Positions 55,688-64,000 of a stretch of 64,000 nucleotides of DNA are shown here, one piece after another. Each line of letters opens with the position of its first letter. Position 1 is the stretch's first letter. Made by a program: the position numbers and the translations under genes. The stretch comes from Candidatus Scalindua sp. SCAELEC01 (lineage in GTDB: Bacteria; Planctomycetota; Brocadiia; Brocadiales; Scalinduaceae): the NCBI GenBank assembly GCA_004282745.1, contig SHMT01000010.1, forward strand, positions 1 through 64,000, given 5' to 3'. The notes beneath the pieces are model-generated. The model saw only the letters and a list, made by a program, of their open reading frames with translations, had not been told where the DNA came from and made no database searches.

Positions 55688-56502
55688 TGAAATCCTCCCT
55701 AAAACTTTATATTTGAAATATCTGTGACGATATCAGTTTTCGTACTCTTTCTCAAAACTACTAAATTTATAGGTTCAATAACCCTTTTTTTCAAAGCACT
55801 ACATATATTTCCTCTTTATTCTTTCCTGCAATTCCAGTGGATCAAGCTTAGTGTTTGCAAGTTTCACACCAAAGTGTTTAAAAAAAGCCCAACCTGTTTC
55901 CATCACTCTTTACGTCGCCCAGATTATACCGCTTGCTACAGAGGCAGTCAAAAAAATATCGGCATACGCCGTTAAAACCTTTGATACTACTAAAAATATA
56001 CAGCAGTGCGTTTCATGCACCAAGCTCTCTTATTTCCTCACGCACCCGTCCGAACGGCATTGCCGGGCAGGAAGCAGCGAAGAGCGCAAAGAGAAAAAAA
56101 AGGCAGATCAACTATTCTCCTTAGCGATCTTTGCGACTTTGCGTGATCACCGGTTTTCATTCCTATTCTCCTTTAACCCTCGGTGCCTTTGTGTGAGTCA
56201 AAGATCAACTCTTTTCATTCCACATATTGCGGTGCGTAAAACGCACCCTACGTTAGAAAAACAGCAATTTATTCACGCTATTTGGTACTTGTCCGATTAA
56301 TTTCTTCAGCCGGGTGTTCTTCCGAATATCAAAACTTGATTTTGAAATACCCGTACGTAAACATGATAGTAACAAACCTGTCAATGGGACAAACTATGAC
56401 ACACCTACAAAAGAATAAGAGCCATTTATACTCCAACCGCCATGAGTAGAACACCCACAAGTTTCCCGCCAGAAATAACCTCTTAAATACTCTCTTTTTA
56501 AT

Positions 56503-56659
56503 TAAATAGTGTTTGAACGAAAACTACCCATCTACTGCGTTGCTGCAATAATTTCGCAATCCTCAAGTACAATTGTACGTTCCGGTTACGAAATTATTAC
56601 GCGCCTTGTACCTAGGCACTTTTCATTCAAACACAGGGTTTTCGTTCAGACACTAAATA
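56503..56659. mobile_element. Family A element, intact 145 bp with 6-bp duplication
   Basis: Element 56509-56653 flanked by TAAATA at 56503-56508 and 56654-56659. Same sequence as the copy at 22976-23120 apart from one base seen (CAGGCAC versus CAGACAC at the end). Confidence 0.94.
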
Positions 56660-56668
56660 GTGACTTAG

Positions 56669-56706
56669 GGTCCAGGAAAGAATAACTTGTTCTTCTTTCC
56701 TGGACC
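56669..56706. repeat. Family B palindrome
   Basis: GGTCCAGGAAAGAA (56669-56682) and its perfect complement (56693-56706) around a 10-base loop. It follows the family A element by 9 bases and precedes the aldolase gene. Confidence 0.75.
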
Positions 56707-56892
56707 ATGATTACACGAGAATTTGATTACCACAATTTTTGATGTTCACGTTTCAAGGCTTGTATTTCTTCTCTTATTCTTCTATAATCGCAGGTTAGTG
56801 AGTTCATCACAACTCTTTTTCAGGTTGGTAGTCTTGCATTATGAAAACTATCAGATTCAACATTACAAATATTTAACAAGCGGGGAGATTTG

Positions 56893-57900
56893 ATGATAAG
56901 TTATAAAGATTTAGGGTTGGTTAACACCAGAGAGATGTTTAAAAAAGCCATTGAGGGCAAGTTTGCTATTCCTGCATACAATTTCAACAACATGGAGCAG
57001 CTCCAGGCAATTGTAATGGCCTGTGCTGAATCTGATTCACCCTTTATCCTTCAGGTATCGAGCGGGGCACGTAAATATGCCAACCAGTTTCTTCTCTCCC
57101 ATATGGCGAAGGGTGCAAGTGAAATGTTAAAAGAGTTAAACCCCCATCTGAAATTTGCCCTCCACCTCGACCATGGGGACACCTTTGAACTCTGCAAATC
57201 GTGCATCGATTCAGGCTTCTCTTCCGTAATGATTGATGGCTCTCATCATCCGTTTGAAGAGAACATTAAACTAACAAAACAGGTCGTTGCGTACGCTCAC
57301 GAACATGATGTGACCGTTGAAGGTGAACTTGGCGTCCTTGCCGGTATCGAAGATGACGTAGTTGCCGAAAAATCGACCTACACCCAACCCGGTGAAGTGG
57401 AAGAGTTCGTGCAGAAAACAGGCGTTGACTCACTTGCAATCTCAATCGGGACTTCCCACGGCGCTAACAAGTTTAAACCCGAACAGTGCACAAGAAACGA
57501 AGAGGGTGTGCTTGTCCCTCCTCCATTAAAATTTGAAATTCTTGAAGAGATTGAAAAGAGAATTCCCGGTTTCCCGATAGTGCTCCATGGGGCCTCTTCA
57601 GTTGTCCCTAAGTATGTGGATATGATTAACAGCCATGGCGGAAACGTCATGAACGCGGTTGGTATTCCGGAAGAACAACTGAGAAGAGCAGCAAGATCTG
57701 CGGTATGTAAGATTAACATCGATTCAGACGGGAGACTTGCAATGACAGCTACTATACGTAAGGCTTTCGCTGACAATCCGGCCGAATTTGACCCTCGGAA
57801 GTATCTTGGTCCGGCAAGGGATGAACTCAAGAAAATGATCATGGACAAGAATACAAACGTTCTTGGCTCAGCTGGGAAGGGTAAGGAAATTTTTTCTTAA
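56893..57900 (+). CDS. fba: Class II fructose-bisphosphate aldolase
   Basis: 335 residues from the ATG at 56893, with GGGGAG 5 bases upstream (a TTG directly before it is a less likely start). FAIPAYNFNNMEQLQAIV, HLDHGDTFELCKSCIDSGFSSVMIDGSHHPFEEN with the zinc-binding His residues, VEGELGVLAGIEDDV and GTSHGANKF, then VLHGASSVV fit the class II family (long type). Cleaves fructose-1,6-bisphosphate in glycolysis and gluconeogenesis. Converges with rfbD with a 4-base overlap. Confidence 0.96.
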   Translation: MISYKDLGLVNTREMFKKAIEGKFAIPAYNFNNMEQLQAIVMACAESDSPFILQVSSGARKYANQFLLSHMAKGASEMLKELNPHLKFALHLDHGDTFELCKSCIDSGFSSVMIDGSHHPFEENIKLTKQVVAYAHEHDVTVEGELGVLAGIEDDVVAEKSTYTQPGEVEEFVQKTGVDSLAISIGTSHGANKFKPEQCTRNEEGVLVPPPLKFEILEEIEKRIPGFPIVLHGASSVVPKYVDMINSHGGNVMNAVGIPEEQLRRAARSAVCKINIDSDGRLAMTATIRKAFADNPAEFDPRKYLGPARDELKKMIMDKNTNVLGSAGKGKEIFS

Positions 57901-58778
57901 CGTAAACCCCACTCTTTCAACAAGTTGTCCTTATCTCTTTCAATAAATTGATCAATTCCCGCCTGCCAGTGAGGCATGAGGTTGCACCCCTGCTCCTTTA
58001 ACCTCCTGTTTTCAAGAATAGAGTTGCGAGGTCTGACGGCCGGGGTTGGATAGTCGTCAGTACTACAGGGGATGAGGTTGTGTCGTACCGCCATCTTGTC
58101 CAGAAAATATGTTGCCAACTCATACCACGTACAATGCCCCTCAGAGGTCGCATGAAATACGCCTTGGCCATCCATTTCAATTAATCTGTTGATTTGCAGT
58201 GCTAGATGGTACGACCAGGTAGGAGAACCAAACTGGTCGTTCACCACAGTTAATTCCCTTTTAGGATCTTGTAACACCAGCCTAAGTATGGTCCGTAAGA
58301 AATTATACCCGTGTAGGCCGTACACCCAGGACGTCCGAACAATTATGTGATTACGGTTCGCCCTTCGTACCACCAATTCCCCTTCAAGTTTTGTTTGACC
58401 ATAATAAGAGAGGGGACACACTTCATCATCCTCCACATACGTTTCAGGAAGTTTTTTTCTCCCATCAAAGACATAATCGGTAGAGATGTGGATCAGTTTG
58501 CTCCCGTATTCAGAGGCACGTAAGGCCAGCGCTTGAGTACCGTCTACATTGACTCTCCAAGCCAGATCCCTCTCCGATTCACAGGCATCCACTTTCGTAT
58601 ACGCCGCGCAATTGACAACGACATCGGGTCTGTTTTCCCTGAAAAACTCAGTAACTTCCAGCTGATTAGCAATATCCAGATCCTTTGAGTTGCGGGCAAC
58701 AACATCATGCGAACGTTGTAGAACCTGTTTACAATCACTACCCAATTGTCCAGTACTTCCCGTTACCAGGATTTTCAT
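57897..58778 (-). CDS. rfbD: dTDP-4-dehydrorhamnose reductase
   Basis: A 293-residue short-chain dehydrogenase of the RmlD family. MKILVTGSTGQLGSD at the N-terminus, PDVVVNCAAYTKVDACE, the catalytic region HISTDYVFDG and Y-x3-K in YYGQTKLEGE, IVRTSWVYG and GSPTWSYHLA. It completes dTDP-L-rhamnose. It is separated from rfbC and rfbA by 4 kb. Confidence 0.96.
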   Translation of the reverse strand: MKILVTGSTGQLGSDCKQVLQRSHDVVARNSKDLDIANQLEVTEFFRENRPDVVVNCAAYTKVDACESERDLAWRVNVDGTQALALRASEYGSKLIHISTDYVFDGRKKLPETYVEDDEVCPLSYYGQTKLEGELVVRRANRNHIIVRTSWVYGLHGYNFLRTILRLVLQDPKRELTVVNDQFGSPTWSYHLALQINRLIEMDGQGVFHATSEGHCTWYELATYFLDKMAVRHNLIPCSTDDYPTPAVRPRNSILENRRLKEQGCNLMPHWQAGIDQFIERDKDNLLKEWGLR

Positions 58779-58907
58779 AATTTCAACCTCAATACCAAGT
58801 GAAGGCGGGCGGAAGCCTCATGAGATAAGTATATATTGTGAAACTTTTGTAGGGAAGATCTTTACATGAAAGGGGACAAGAAAAATCTATCATGAGACTA
58901 TTACGGT

Positions 58908-59663
58908 CTACCGATCTTTTTCATCTATATCGATATCCGGCTTTGCCTCTTTTCCTGTGTTAGGCTCCTCTAGCTCATCTAAAAATTTGTGTATGTCAAA
59001 GTCCTCGTTATACTCCACGTTCTTTCCCTTCTCAATCTTTCGGCCACCCTTACCCGGTACCACACCAAAAACATCTTTTGCCTCTTCTTTTTTATTTCTC
59101 TGCGGCAGCTGATTTCCCATCTTTGGTTTCTGTTTTTTTGTCTCGGGTTGATTTTTCGTTTTATTCGTTTTTACGTTTCTTGGTAATTCCCCCACCTCTT
59201 CACCCAGACTATCAATTCTATTCAAGATCTCTTTAAATCTAGTTTCCATAATCGACGTCATCTTCTCTATAACTATTTGCTCTCTCTCCTCAATCTTGCA
59301 AAAAACATCTTGAAGCTTTTTCTCTATCTCAGCATCCAAATCTTCTTTCGAAATTGACAGGGTCCCTTGAAGATCAGAATTAGGCTCTGTCCCTGAATTC
59401 AAGCCTTGGTCAATTTTACCGCCTTTAACGCTCTCTTCCCTTTTTGCCTCCTCTTTTTCTTTTGGTTTACATCTATCCGGTGATGTTCCTTGGGTAATCC
59501 CATTTCTCCCTTTAAGATCTTCTGCCCGGGCGATCTTCTTGCCCCCCTTCTTTCCGGTGGCCCTTTTGAGACGGAAGTAAAAAATAACGACGCCCGTTAC
59601 AATGAATAGTGCAAAAATGATAATCAATCGGACATTATTCATGAAACTAAAATGATCTTCCAT
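58908..59663 (-). CDS. Membrane-anchored charged protein
   Basis: About 251 residues from the ATG at 59661-59663 (a start 5 codons upstream is possible). One N-terminal membrane helix (VRLIIIFALFIVTGVVIFYF) then a cytoplasmic, highly charged region with a coiled coil at about residues 100-165 (DLDAEIEKKLQDVFCKIEER, FKEILNRIDSLGEEVGEL) and Lys/Glu/Asn-rich linkers. No enzyme motif. It may be structural or a scaffold. No known family is recognised. Confidence 0.65.
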   Translation of the reverse strand: MEDHFSFMNNVRLIIIFALFIVTGVVIFYFRLKRATGKKGGKKIARAEDLKGRNGITQGTSPDRCKPKEKEEAKREESVKGGKIDQGLNSGTEPNSDLQGTLSISKEDLDAEIEKKLQDVFCKIEEREQIVIEKMTSIMETRFKEILNRIDSLGEEVGELPRNVKTNKTKNQPETKKQKPKMGNQLPQRNKKEEAKDVFGVVPGKGGRKIEKGKNVEYNEDFDIHKFLDELEEPNTGKEAKPDIDIDEKDR

Positions 59664-59987
59664 CTTCCATCTCCCCACTTTTAATTTGTTTGAAAGATTT
59701 AGGGTTCAGGGACACAAACCCAAACGTCACTCCGCACAACCGATCCACCCTTACCTTTTTCTCACTTTCTTGGAAGGCCCCAACCATCATCTGTGCAAAT
59801 ATGTTGTAATTTTAAACAGACACGTTATGAAAATCAATCAGGAAATTTCATCAATCTTGCCCTTGCTTTTCCTTTCAATATGTCTCATAATAGAAAAAAA
59901 ATGTTTATCTCTTCTATCTCCATACAATTCAGGAAAGTTTGAAAACTGTAGGCTTTCTCCAAATTTCTCAAAAGAAAGTGAACTCTT
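59664..59987. other. Interval without a gene
   Basis: AT-rich region between divergent genes; only a fragment TTAGGGTTCAGGGACAC resembling a family B end is seen. Confidence 0.45.
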
Positions 59988-61127
59988 ATGATTAGGAAAC
60001 CATTCCTTCTCAAGATTTATGAAGCTGCCAGTATGCAAAGGTGGAATGACCAGATACGTCCTGTAGAACTAACAGAATTAGATAAACAGGCACACAAAAT
60101 GATAATCACATACGTCTTAGGGAAATGTGAAGAGGAGAATAATAATCCAGATTTTGACTGGGTCGAGATTATTGAAGGTGGAATTTTCGAATTCTTACAA
60201 CGCATTATACTTACCGATCTAAAGCCACCGCTATTTCATAAGATAAAAGAAAACAGGGAAAGGTATCTTCAACTCAATGAGTGGGTATATGAAAGAATCA
60301 GCTCGGTGATCTCACCATTCGGAGAGGGATTTTGCAAGCGGTTTAAAGAGTATCTTATGGAAAGTGAAGATAACATAAACAGCAGAATTCTCAACGCCGC
60401 CCACTTTTACGCAACAAAGTGGGAGTTTGATATAATAGAACGCTCCAATCCTAATGGGTACCTCATTGAAGAGATAAAGATCGATATTCAAAACAAACAG
60501 AAAAATTATCGTGATTTACCCTGTACCCAAAAACTGTCAGCCTTACCTCGATTACAAGATTTTCTCAACATTTGCGGTCAATTACGTTTTCAGATACGCT
60601 GGAGCCACCTGCATAGGGTACCAAAGACGTCTGTCTTGGGACATATGTTAATTGTTGCAATTTTTTCTTACCTATTTTCGTTACAACTGAATGGAGAAAA
60701 ACAGAGGTGCGTCAACAATTTTTTTACCGGTCTATTTCACGACTTGCCCGAAGTACTCACACGAGACATAATCAACCCCGTGAAGAGATCTGTTGAGGGG
60801 TTAAAAGACTTAATCACTGAGTATGAACGCGAAGAGATGGAGAGGAAAATTTACCGATTAATGCCAGAGAAATGGCTTCCTGAAATGAAGACCTTTACGG
60901 AAAATGAATTTACCAAGATAGTCTCCCCTGAAGGTAAAATAGTGAGAGATGGAGAGTTGCTTAAGGCGATAGATGATCTATCCGCTTTTATTGAAGTATA
61001 TTTAGCCTTGAAAAATGGAATACATAGTGAATCACTCGAAGGTGCTAAGTACTCAATCATAGAACAATATAGGCAGCGAAATATATCTGGTATAAATTTC
61101 GGTCAAATTTACGCTGATTTTGATTAA
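59988..61127 (+). CDS. HD-domain phosphohydrolase-like protein
   Basis: A 379-residue protein. The C-terminal half has VLGHMLIVAIFSYLF and FFTGLFHDLPEVLTRDIINPVK, giving H...H251-D252...E, the metal-binding pattern of HD-domain enzymes of the YfbR/5'-nucleotidase kind. Residues 1-190 are helical and family-unknown. A second conserved Asp may be that in AIDDLSAF. Probably a cytoplasmic nucleotidase or related phosphohydrolase. The stop codon TAA coincides with the start of a family B element. Confidence 0.78.
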   Translation: MIRKPFLLKIYEAASMQRWNDQIRPVELTELDKQAHKMIITYVLGKCEEENNNPDFDWVEIIEGGIFEFLQRIILTDLKPPLFHKIKENRERYLQLNEWVYERISSVISPFGEGFCKRFKEYLMESEDNINSRILNAAHFYATKWEFDIIERSNPNGYLIEEIKIDIQNKQKNYRDLPCTQKLSALPRLQDFLNICGQLRFQIRWSHLHRVPKTSVLGHMLIVAIFSYLFSLQLNGEKQRCVNNFFTGLFHDLPEVLTRDIINPVKRSVEGLKDLITEYEREEMERKIYRLMPEKWLPEMKTFTENEFTKIVSPEGKIVRDGELLKAIDDLSAFIEVYLALKNGIHSESLEGAKYSIIEQYRQRNISGINFGQIYADFD

Positions 61128-61318
61128 GGGTTCTCGAAAAAATAACTTTACACTTTTTTGCGCTCAGTTTTTGGTCATGATTAGGACAATTCAAAGAATT
61201 ACGAGGCAATTTTCCAAATTGCCCTGATGAGAGCCGGACTGCGAGCGTAGCCTTCGCGACGACGAGGATTTAGCGACTGAGGAACGATCAAATATGGTCT
61301 GAAAATGAGAGGTGGGGA
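61125..61318. mobile_element. Family B element, long diverged form
   Basis: Left end TAAGGGTTCTCGAAAAAATAACTT; interior GACGAGGATTTAGCGACTGA and GATCAAATATGGTCTGAAAA match the design of the element at 19255-19435. The right end is degraded. It overlaps the HD gene's stop codon. Confidence 0.6.
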
Positions 61319-61415
61319 GTGTCGAGCCATTTTTTTGCGGACCTCAAGAGCAAAATGTAGCAATGGGTCCGTTTTTACTGTATACTGTTTCCATTTTAAT
61401 AAGGAGGAATGTGGT

Positions 61416-61652
61416 ATGGCTTATGACCGAGAATTGGACAAATGCCTCTTTTCCAAATCTGAGGAAAAAGAGTCGGAACGGTTAATCGTGGGTATTTATT
61501 CTTATAATGAAGGTAAAAAAAAATTACAAATTTCGAGAGAAAATAAGGATAACCAGGGGAATTTCAAGTTTGCAAAACTTGGGAGGTTAACCAAGGAAGA
61601 GGTCGACCTTCTGCTCCCCCTAATACAGGAAGCAGCAAAACAGATGGATTAG
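61416..61652 (+). CDS. Small hypothetical protein
   Basis: 78 residues from the ATG at 61416, with a near-ideal AAGGAGGAA upstream (an upstream in-frame extension would run into the repeat). MAYDRELDKCLFSKSEEKES, then VGIYSYNEGKKKLQISRE and LGRLTKEEVDLLLPLIQEA. Small, charged, soluble; the pattern suggests a beta hairpin then helix. No family known to me. Confidence 0.68.
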   Translation: MAYDRELDKCLFSKSEEKESERLIVGIYSYNEGKKKLQISRENKDNQGNFKFAKLGRLTKEEVDLLLPLIQEAAKQMD

Positions 61653-61969
61653 TAAAGAGAATTTACTGCTCCTAAACGAGAATTTATTTCATTCGGCAAC
61701 TCAGTCATGATCTGTACGCATTTCTGAGTTGCCCCACACTATTGATTTACCTCCTGAAGATATACGAAGACCGATTATGGTAAAACCACCCGTTTACTGT
61801 CATACCCATTGCTATAATTTCTCTGTCAAAGAAGTTTGAATGGAAAGGCGTGTTCTTGACTAAATCAAATTATCGGAAATGCACACAGATATGAAAAGTT
61901 TAGAAATGCTCTCAAAAGCCGATAAAGAGAGAGAACATTTATTACGTAATTGGGATACCGGTATTACCT
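61653..61969. other. Interval with a hairpin and a short leader ORF
   Basis: GGCAACTCAG (61695-61704) and CTGAGTTGCC (61724-61733) form a perfect 10-base stem with a 19-base loop, a possible terminator without T tract. A 28-codon ORF occupies 61891-61977. Confidence 0.5.
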
Positions 61970-61977
61970 ATGATTAA
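61891..61977 (+). CDS. Possible 28-residue leader peptide overlapping the peptidase gene
   Basis: ATG 61891 to TAA 61975-61977, MKSLEMLSKADKEREHLLRN and a short end. Its last codons overlap the first eight bases of the TPR-peptidase gene (start 61970), the usual geometry for translational coupling. The ribosome site is weak. Confidence 0.35.
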   Translation: MKSLEMLSKADKEREHLLRNWDTGITYD

Positions 61978-63241
61978 GAACTTTTTTCTCTCTGTTGGAA
62001 TGGTGCTCATTATCGGCACATGTATTGCCAATTCATTTGCTGATACCACGTTTGAGTTTAATGAAGCCGGTGTCAAGTATATGGATTCACATGAGTATGA
62101 GTTAGCAATAGAGTCATTCCAAGAAGCCTTTGAACTCAATCCTGAGAGTGATACAATCAAAAAAAATCTCATCCACTCCTTTGCCGCTCTCGCTAATAGC
62201 AATGCCCAACAAGGTGATTGGGAAGCAGCTATCGATACCATTATTAAAGCGTACGAACTAGATAGTAACAACGCCGTTGTTCTGCATAATCTATCAGTTT
62301 TTTACACAAACTTCGCGTACGAACAAATGAAGCAAGGCCTTTCCAATAGCGCTCATGACAATCTAAAAACAGCGTTACAATATGATACGAACAATTGGGC
62401 AGTCTATGTTTCTCTTGGCAGATTAATGTATAATAAAGGGGACATTAAAGAGGCGGTGAGATACTGGAGAGAAGCGGTAACACTTAATCCAGCGCTTAAT
62501 GAAATAAAAACACGACTTGAAATGCTTGAGAATGAAATCACCATTGAACAGAAATTTAGAAATAAGCAGTTTATGTATTTCGACGTAAAATATGAGGGAT
62601 ATGAAAGAAACAATTTAGCCTGGAAAGTTGTTGAGATTCTCCGTGAAGCATATACCCAGCTGGGTCATGATTTTAAATACTATCCGCAGCAGAAGATTCC
62701 CGTAATCATATACACAAAAGAACAGTTTCAACAAGCGACAGGAACGCCCGATTGGATTGGAGGTTTATATGACGGAATTATTCGGGTTACGGCTTCTACT
62801 ATTGAGGGGAAAACAAAACATTTGGAGACTACCCTCTATCATGAGTACACTCATGCCTTATTACATCAAAAAACAGGAAATAATCTTCCCCTTTGGTTAA
62901 ATGAAGGGTTAGCCCAGATTATGGAACCGGGCAACAGTAGTAACAGAAGGAACGAAATTACTTTTCTGAAAAGATGTCTCGACGATGGAAGCTTCATAAC
63001 CCTTTCCGATTTAAATAAGGCCCTCATACAACGACAGAACAGAGAACAGTTAAAACTTGCTTATCTTGAAGCAAAGAATCTTTTGCAATACATAAATGAG
63101 AGGTACTACTTTTACCGAATCGTTTTAATTTTAGATGGGCTCATTGACGGTAAAACTATTGAAGAAGCGCTAGAAGAGACACTTTTTGTTGATACGAAAG
63201 CTTTGGAAAACAGCTGGTTACACTGGTTACATTCCAAATAG
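61970..63241 (+). CDS. Exported TPR protein with MA-type metallopeptidase domain
   Basis: 423 residues. Signal peptide MIKNFFLSVGMVLIIGTCIANS, cleavage near FAD. TPR units cover residues 28-185 (MDSHEYELAIESFQEAFELN, YNKGDIKEAVRYWREAVTLN). The C-terminal domain has HEYTHALLHQ (His291, Glu292, His295) and Glu312 in PLWLNEGLAQ, the HExxH plus downstream Glu of gluzincin/MA-type zinc peptidases. Likely periplasmic or surface peptidase; substrate unknown. Confidence 0.88.
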   Translation: MIKNFFLSVGMVLIIGTCIANSFADTTFEFNEAGVKYMDSHEYELAIESFQEAFELNPESDTIKKNLIHSFAALANSNAQQGDWEAAIDTIIKAYELDSNNAVVLHNLSVFYTNFAYEQMKQGLSNSAHDNLKTALQYDTNNWAVYVSLGRLMYNKGDIKEAVRYWREAVTLNPALNEIKTRLEMLENEITIEQKFRNKQFMYFDVKYEGYERNNLAWKVVEILREAYTQLGHDFKYYPQQKIPVIIYTKEQFQQATGTPDWIGGLYDGIIRVTASTIEGKTKHLETTLYHEYTHALLHQKTGNNLPLWLNEGLAQIMEPGNSSNRRNEITFLKRCLDDGSFITLSDLNKALIQRQNREQLKLAYLEAKNLLQYINERYYFYRIVLILDGLIDGKTIEEALEETLFVDTKALENSWLHWLHSK

Positions 63242-63339
63242 AAAATAAGTAACGGTAACGTATGAATTATTATCAAGGAGTGTGCTCTCCCTGCACCGTT
63301 AGAACCTCATCGAAGAGAGAAATCAACCTCCATTATCCA

Positions 63340-63469
63340 GTGGTTGGACCAAAGCTGCCCGGTTGCAAGGCGCGCTGATTTCGTAGTCGGAACGTACGGG
63401 GACTGAGGTACTTGATGATTACGAAATTATTGCAGCAACACAGTAGATGGGTAGTTATCGTTCAACCAC
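63340..63469. repeat. Family A relative with GTGGTTG/CAACCAC ends
   Basis: Starts GTGGTTGGACCAAAGCTGCC, ends TAGTTATCGTTCAACCAC, core CAAGGCGCG and TTGATGATTACGAAATTATT. It lies between two convergent genes and ends 4 bases before the stop of the DCC gene. Confidence 0.78.
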
Positions 63470-63472
63470 TCT

Positions 63473-63856
63473 TTATCTCTTCTCTTTCATCAGTGGCGCT
63501 ATAGTTCGAGAGATAACAAATCTGTTATTCGCAATACATCGATAAAGAGCATAGGGAAAGAGATTAATTACGGGCATTCTAAAAAAAATTGAGAACCATC
63601 TAAAATAGCGAAGCCGGCAAAGTATTTCAGGTAATGATTTTTCGCCTAGCAGAATTTTCTTATCAGGTAACACCACATGTAAATATTCCAAACAACCTGT
63701 TTCATCTATTTCCGGAAATCTATTTTTTCGTTCATCAGACTGGCAAGGAATAAATTCAAAGAGACTCTTCCTTATGGCATGTAATTGAAGCCAACGCATG
63801 CATCCGCAACACAAACTGCACCGGGCATCATAAATGATAATAACAGATTCTAACAT
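63473..63856 (-). CDS. DCC-family thiol-disulfide oxidoreductase-like protein (DUF393)
   Basis: A 127-residue protein starting VIIIYDARCSLCCGCMRWLQ; the family normally has YDGxCPxC, so the CxxC is present (CSLC) but the Gly and Pro are changed and extra Cys follow. LEYLHVVLPDKKILLGEKSLPEIL and the C-terminal NLFPYALYRCIANNR, RYRIS-type end fit DUF393. Redox function inferred. Confidence 0.82.
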   Translation of the reverse strand: MLESVIIIYDARCSLCCGCMRWLQLHAIRKSLFEFIPCQSDERKNRFPEIDETGCLEYLHVVLPDKKILLGEKSLPEILCRLRYFRWFSIFFRMPVINLFPYALYRCIANNRFVISRTIAPLMKEKR

Positions 63857-63984
63857 TTAGCTTGCTCTCTTAAAATAGTGCTTCATACGAGAATCGACAT
63901 TTCCCCCATGTAGCGAGAAAATTATTACTCTTGTATCTGCTTTACATTTTTTAATTGAACCTCCATGAAACGATTCTCTGGCAT

Positions 63985-64000
63985 ACTAAAACCGATTAAA
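63985..64000. repeat. Start of another family C element at the window edge
   Basis: TACTAAAACCGATTAA matches the first bases of the element at 17275; the rest is beyond the window. Confidence 0.5.

Larger units (their letters stand above)
55688..56892. other. 1.2-kb interval without an assured gene
   Basis: Contains ordinary low-complexity intergenic motifs (TTTGCGACTTTGCGTG, GCGGTGCGTAAAACGCACC), an intact family A element (56509-56653) and a family B palindrome (56669-56706). A 149-codon open frame on the + strand (55851-56300) runs through these repeat motifs and is not considered real. Confidence 0.55.

Noticed and set aside
55851-56300. 149-codon open frame on the + strand
   Set aside because: It runs through common intergenic repeat motifs (TTTGCGACTTTGCG and GCGTAAAACGC types), lacks a ribosome site and has a composition unlike its neighbours.
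57378-57848. 156-codon open frame opposite the aldolase gene
   Set aside because: Antisense shadow; the aldolase frame has all family motifs.

Overview
The window is an AT-rich chromosomal segment of a Gram-negative bacterium. Genes for Kdo activation (kdsB), dTDP-rhamnose synthesis, type II fatty acid synthesis and TPR lipoprotein/periplasmic proteins point to an outer-membrane organism. The ispE-spoVG pair, a SpoVG with an inserted zinc ribbon, a fused AroD-AroE, an NnrS-like protein between two DUF1858 domains, and many TPR proteins are most reminiscent of the Planctomycetota, perhaps the anammox lineage (Brocadiales/Scalindua-like). That placement is inference from gene content; no rRNA or tRNA gene was recognised.

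Layout. 1-6.2 kb is a complete chromosomal integron: an intI gene on the + strand and, to its left, a cassette array transcribed leftwards with four readable attC sites. 6.2-17.4 kb holds a HicBA toxin-antitoxin pair between two long direct repeats, then housekeeping genes (fabI, rsmA, flavodoxin, pdxA, ribE, psd on the - strand; eno, ftsB-like, proA on the + strand). 17.4-19.1 kb is a class I fumarase. 19.4-22.9 kb is a decayed second integron: a truncated intI, BrnT/BrnA, a TPMT-type methyltransferase and gene remnants, separated by unusually short attC-like junctions whose paired 7-mers match cassette by cassette. 23-31.6 kb is accessory: a carB remnant, a TPR-CHAT protein, a PEP mutase-nucleotidyltransferase fusion, an NCS2-type permease and two half-ferritin-like genes. 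31.8-54.4 kb is mostly core metabolism and cell envelope (pyrG, kdsB, PpiC, aroDE, aroK, NnrS-like, manC, rsmE, ilvB, spoVG, ispE, rsmD, prfB with its programmed frameshift, glyA, gpsA, rfbC, rfbA). 54.5-64 kb carries a glycosyltransferase, class II aldolase, rfbD, an HD-domain protein, a TPR metallopeptidase and a DCC-type thioredoxin-like protein.

Three families of non-coding mobile repeats are scattered through the window. Family A has four intact copies of exactly 145 bp, each flanked by a perfect 6-bp TANNTA duplication, plus several older relatives. Family C has TA-flanked elements of 108-165 bp starting TACT and ending AGTA; one copy is inserted inside a family A relative. Family B has long terminal inverted repeats around GATCCAGGAAAGAA; internally deleted copies are near-perfect palindromes sitting at gene ends where they could act as terminators. 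None has an obvious transposase in the window.

Functional links: RfbA, RfbC and RfbD supply three of four dTDP-rhamnose steps and ManC supplies GDP-mannose for surface glycans; KdsB-PyrG provide CMP-Kdo and its CTP; AroDE-AroK form a shikimate operon; PrfB-GlyA-GpsA and RsmD-IspE-SpoVG are compact same-strand clusters. The accessory parts are dominated by recombination, toxin-antitoxin and possible defence genes.
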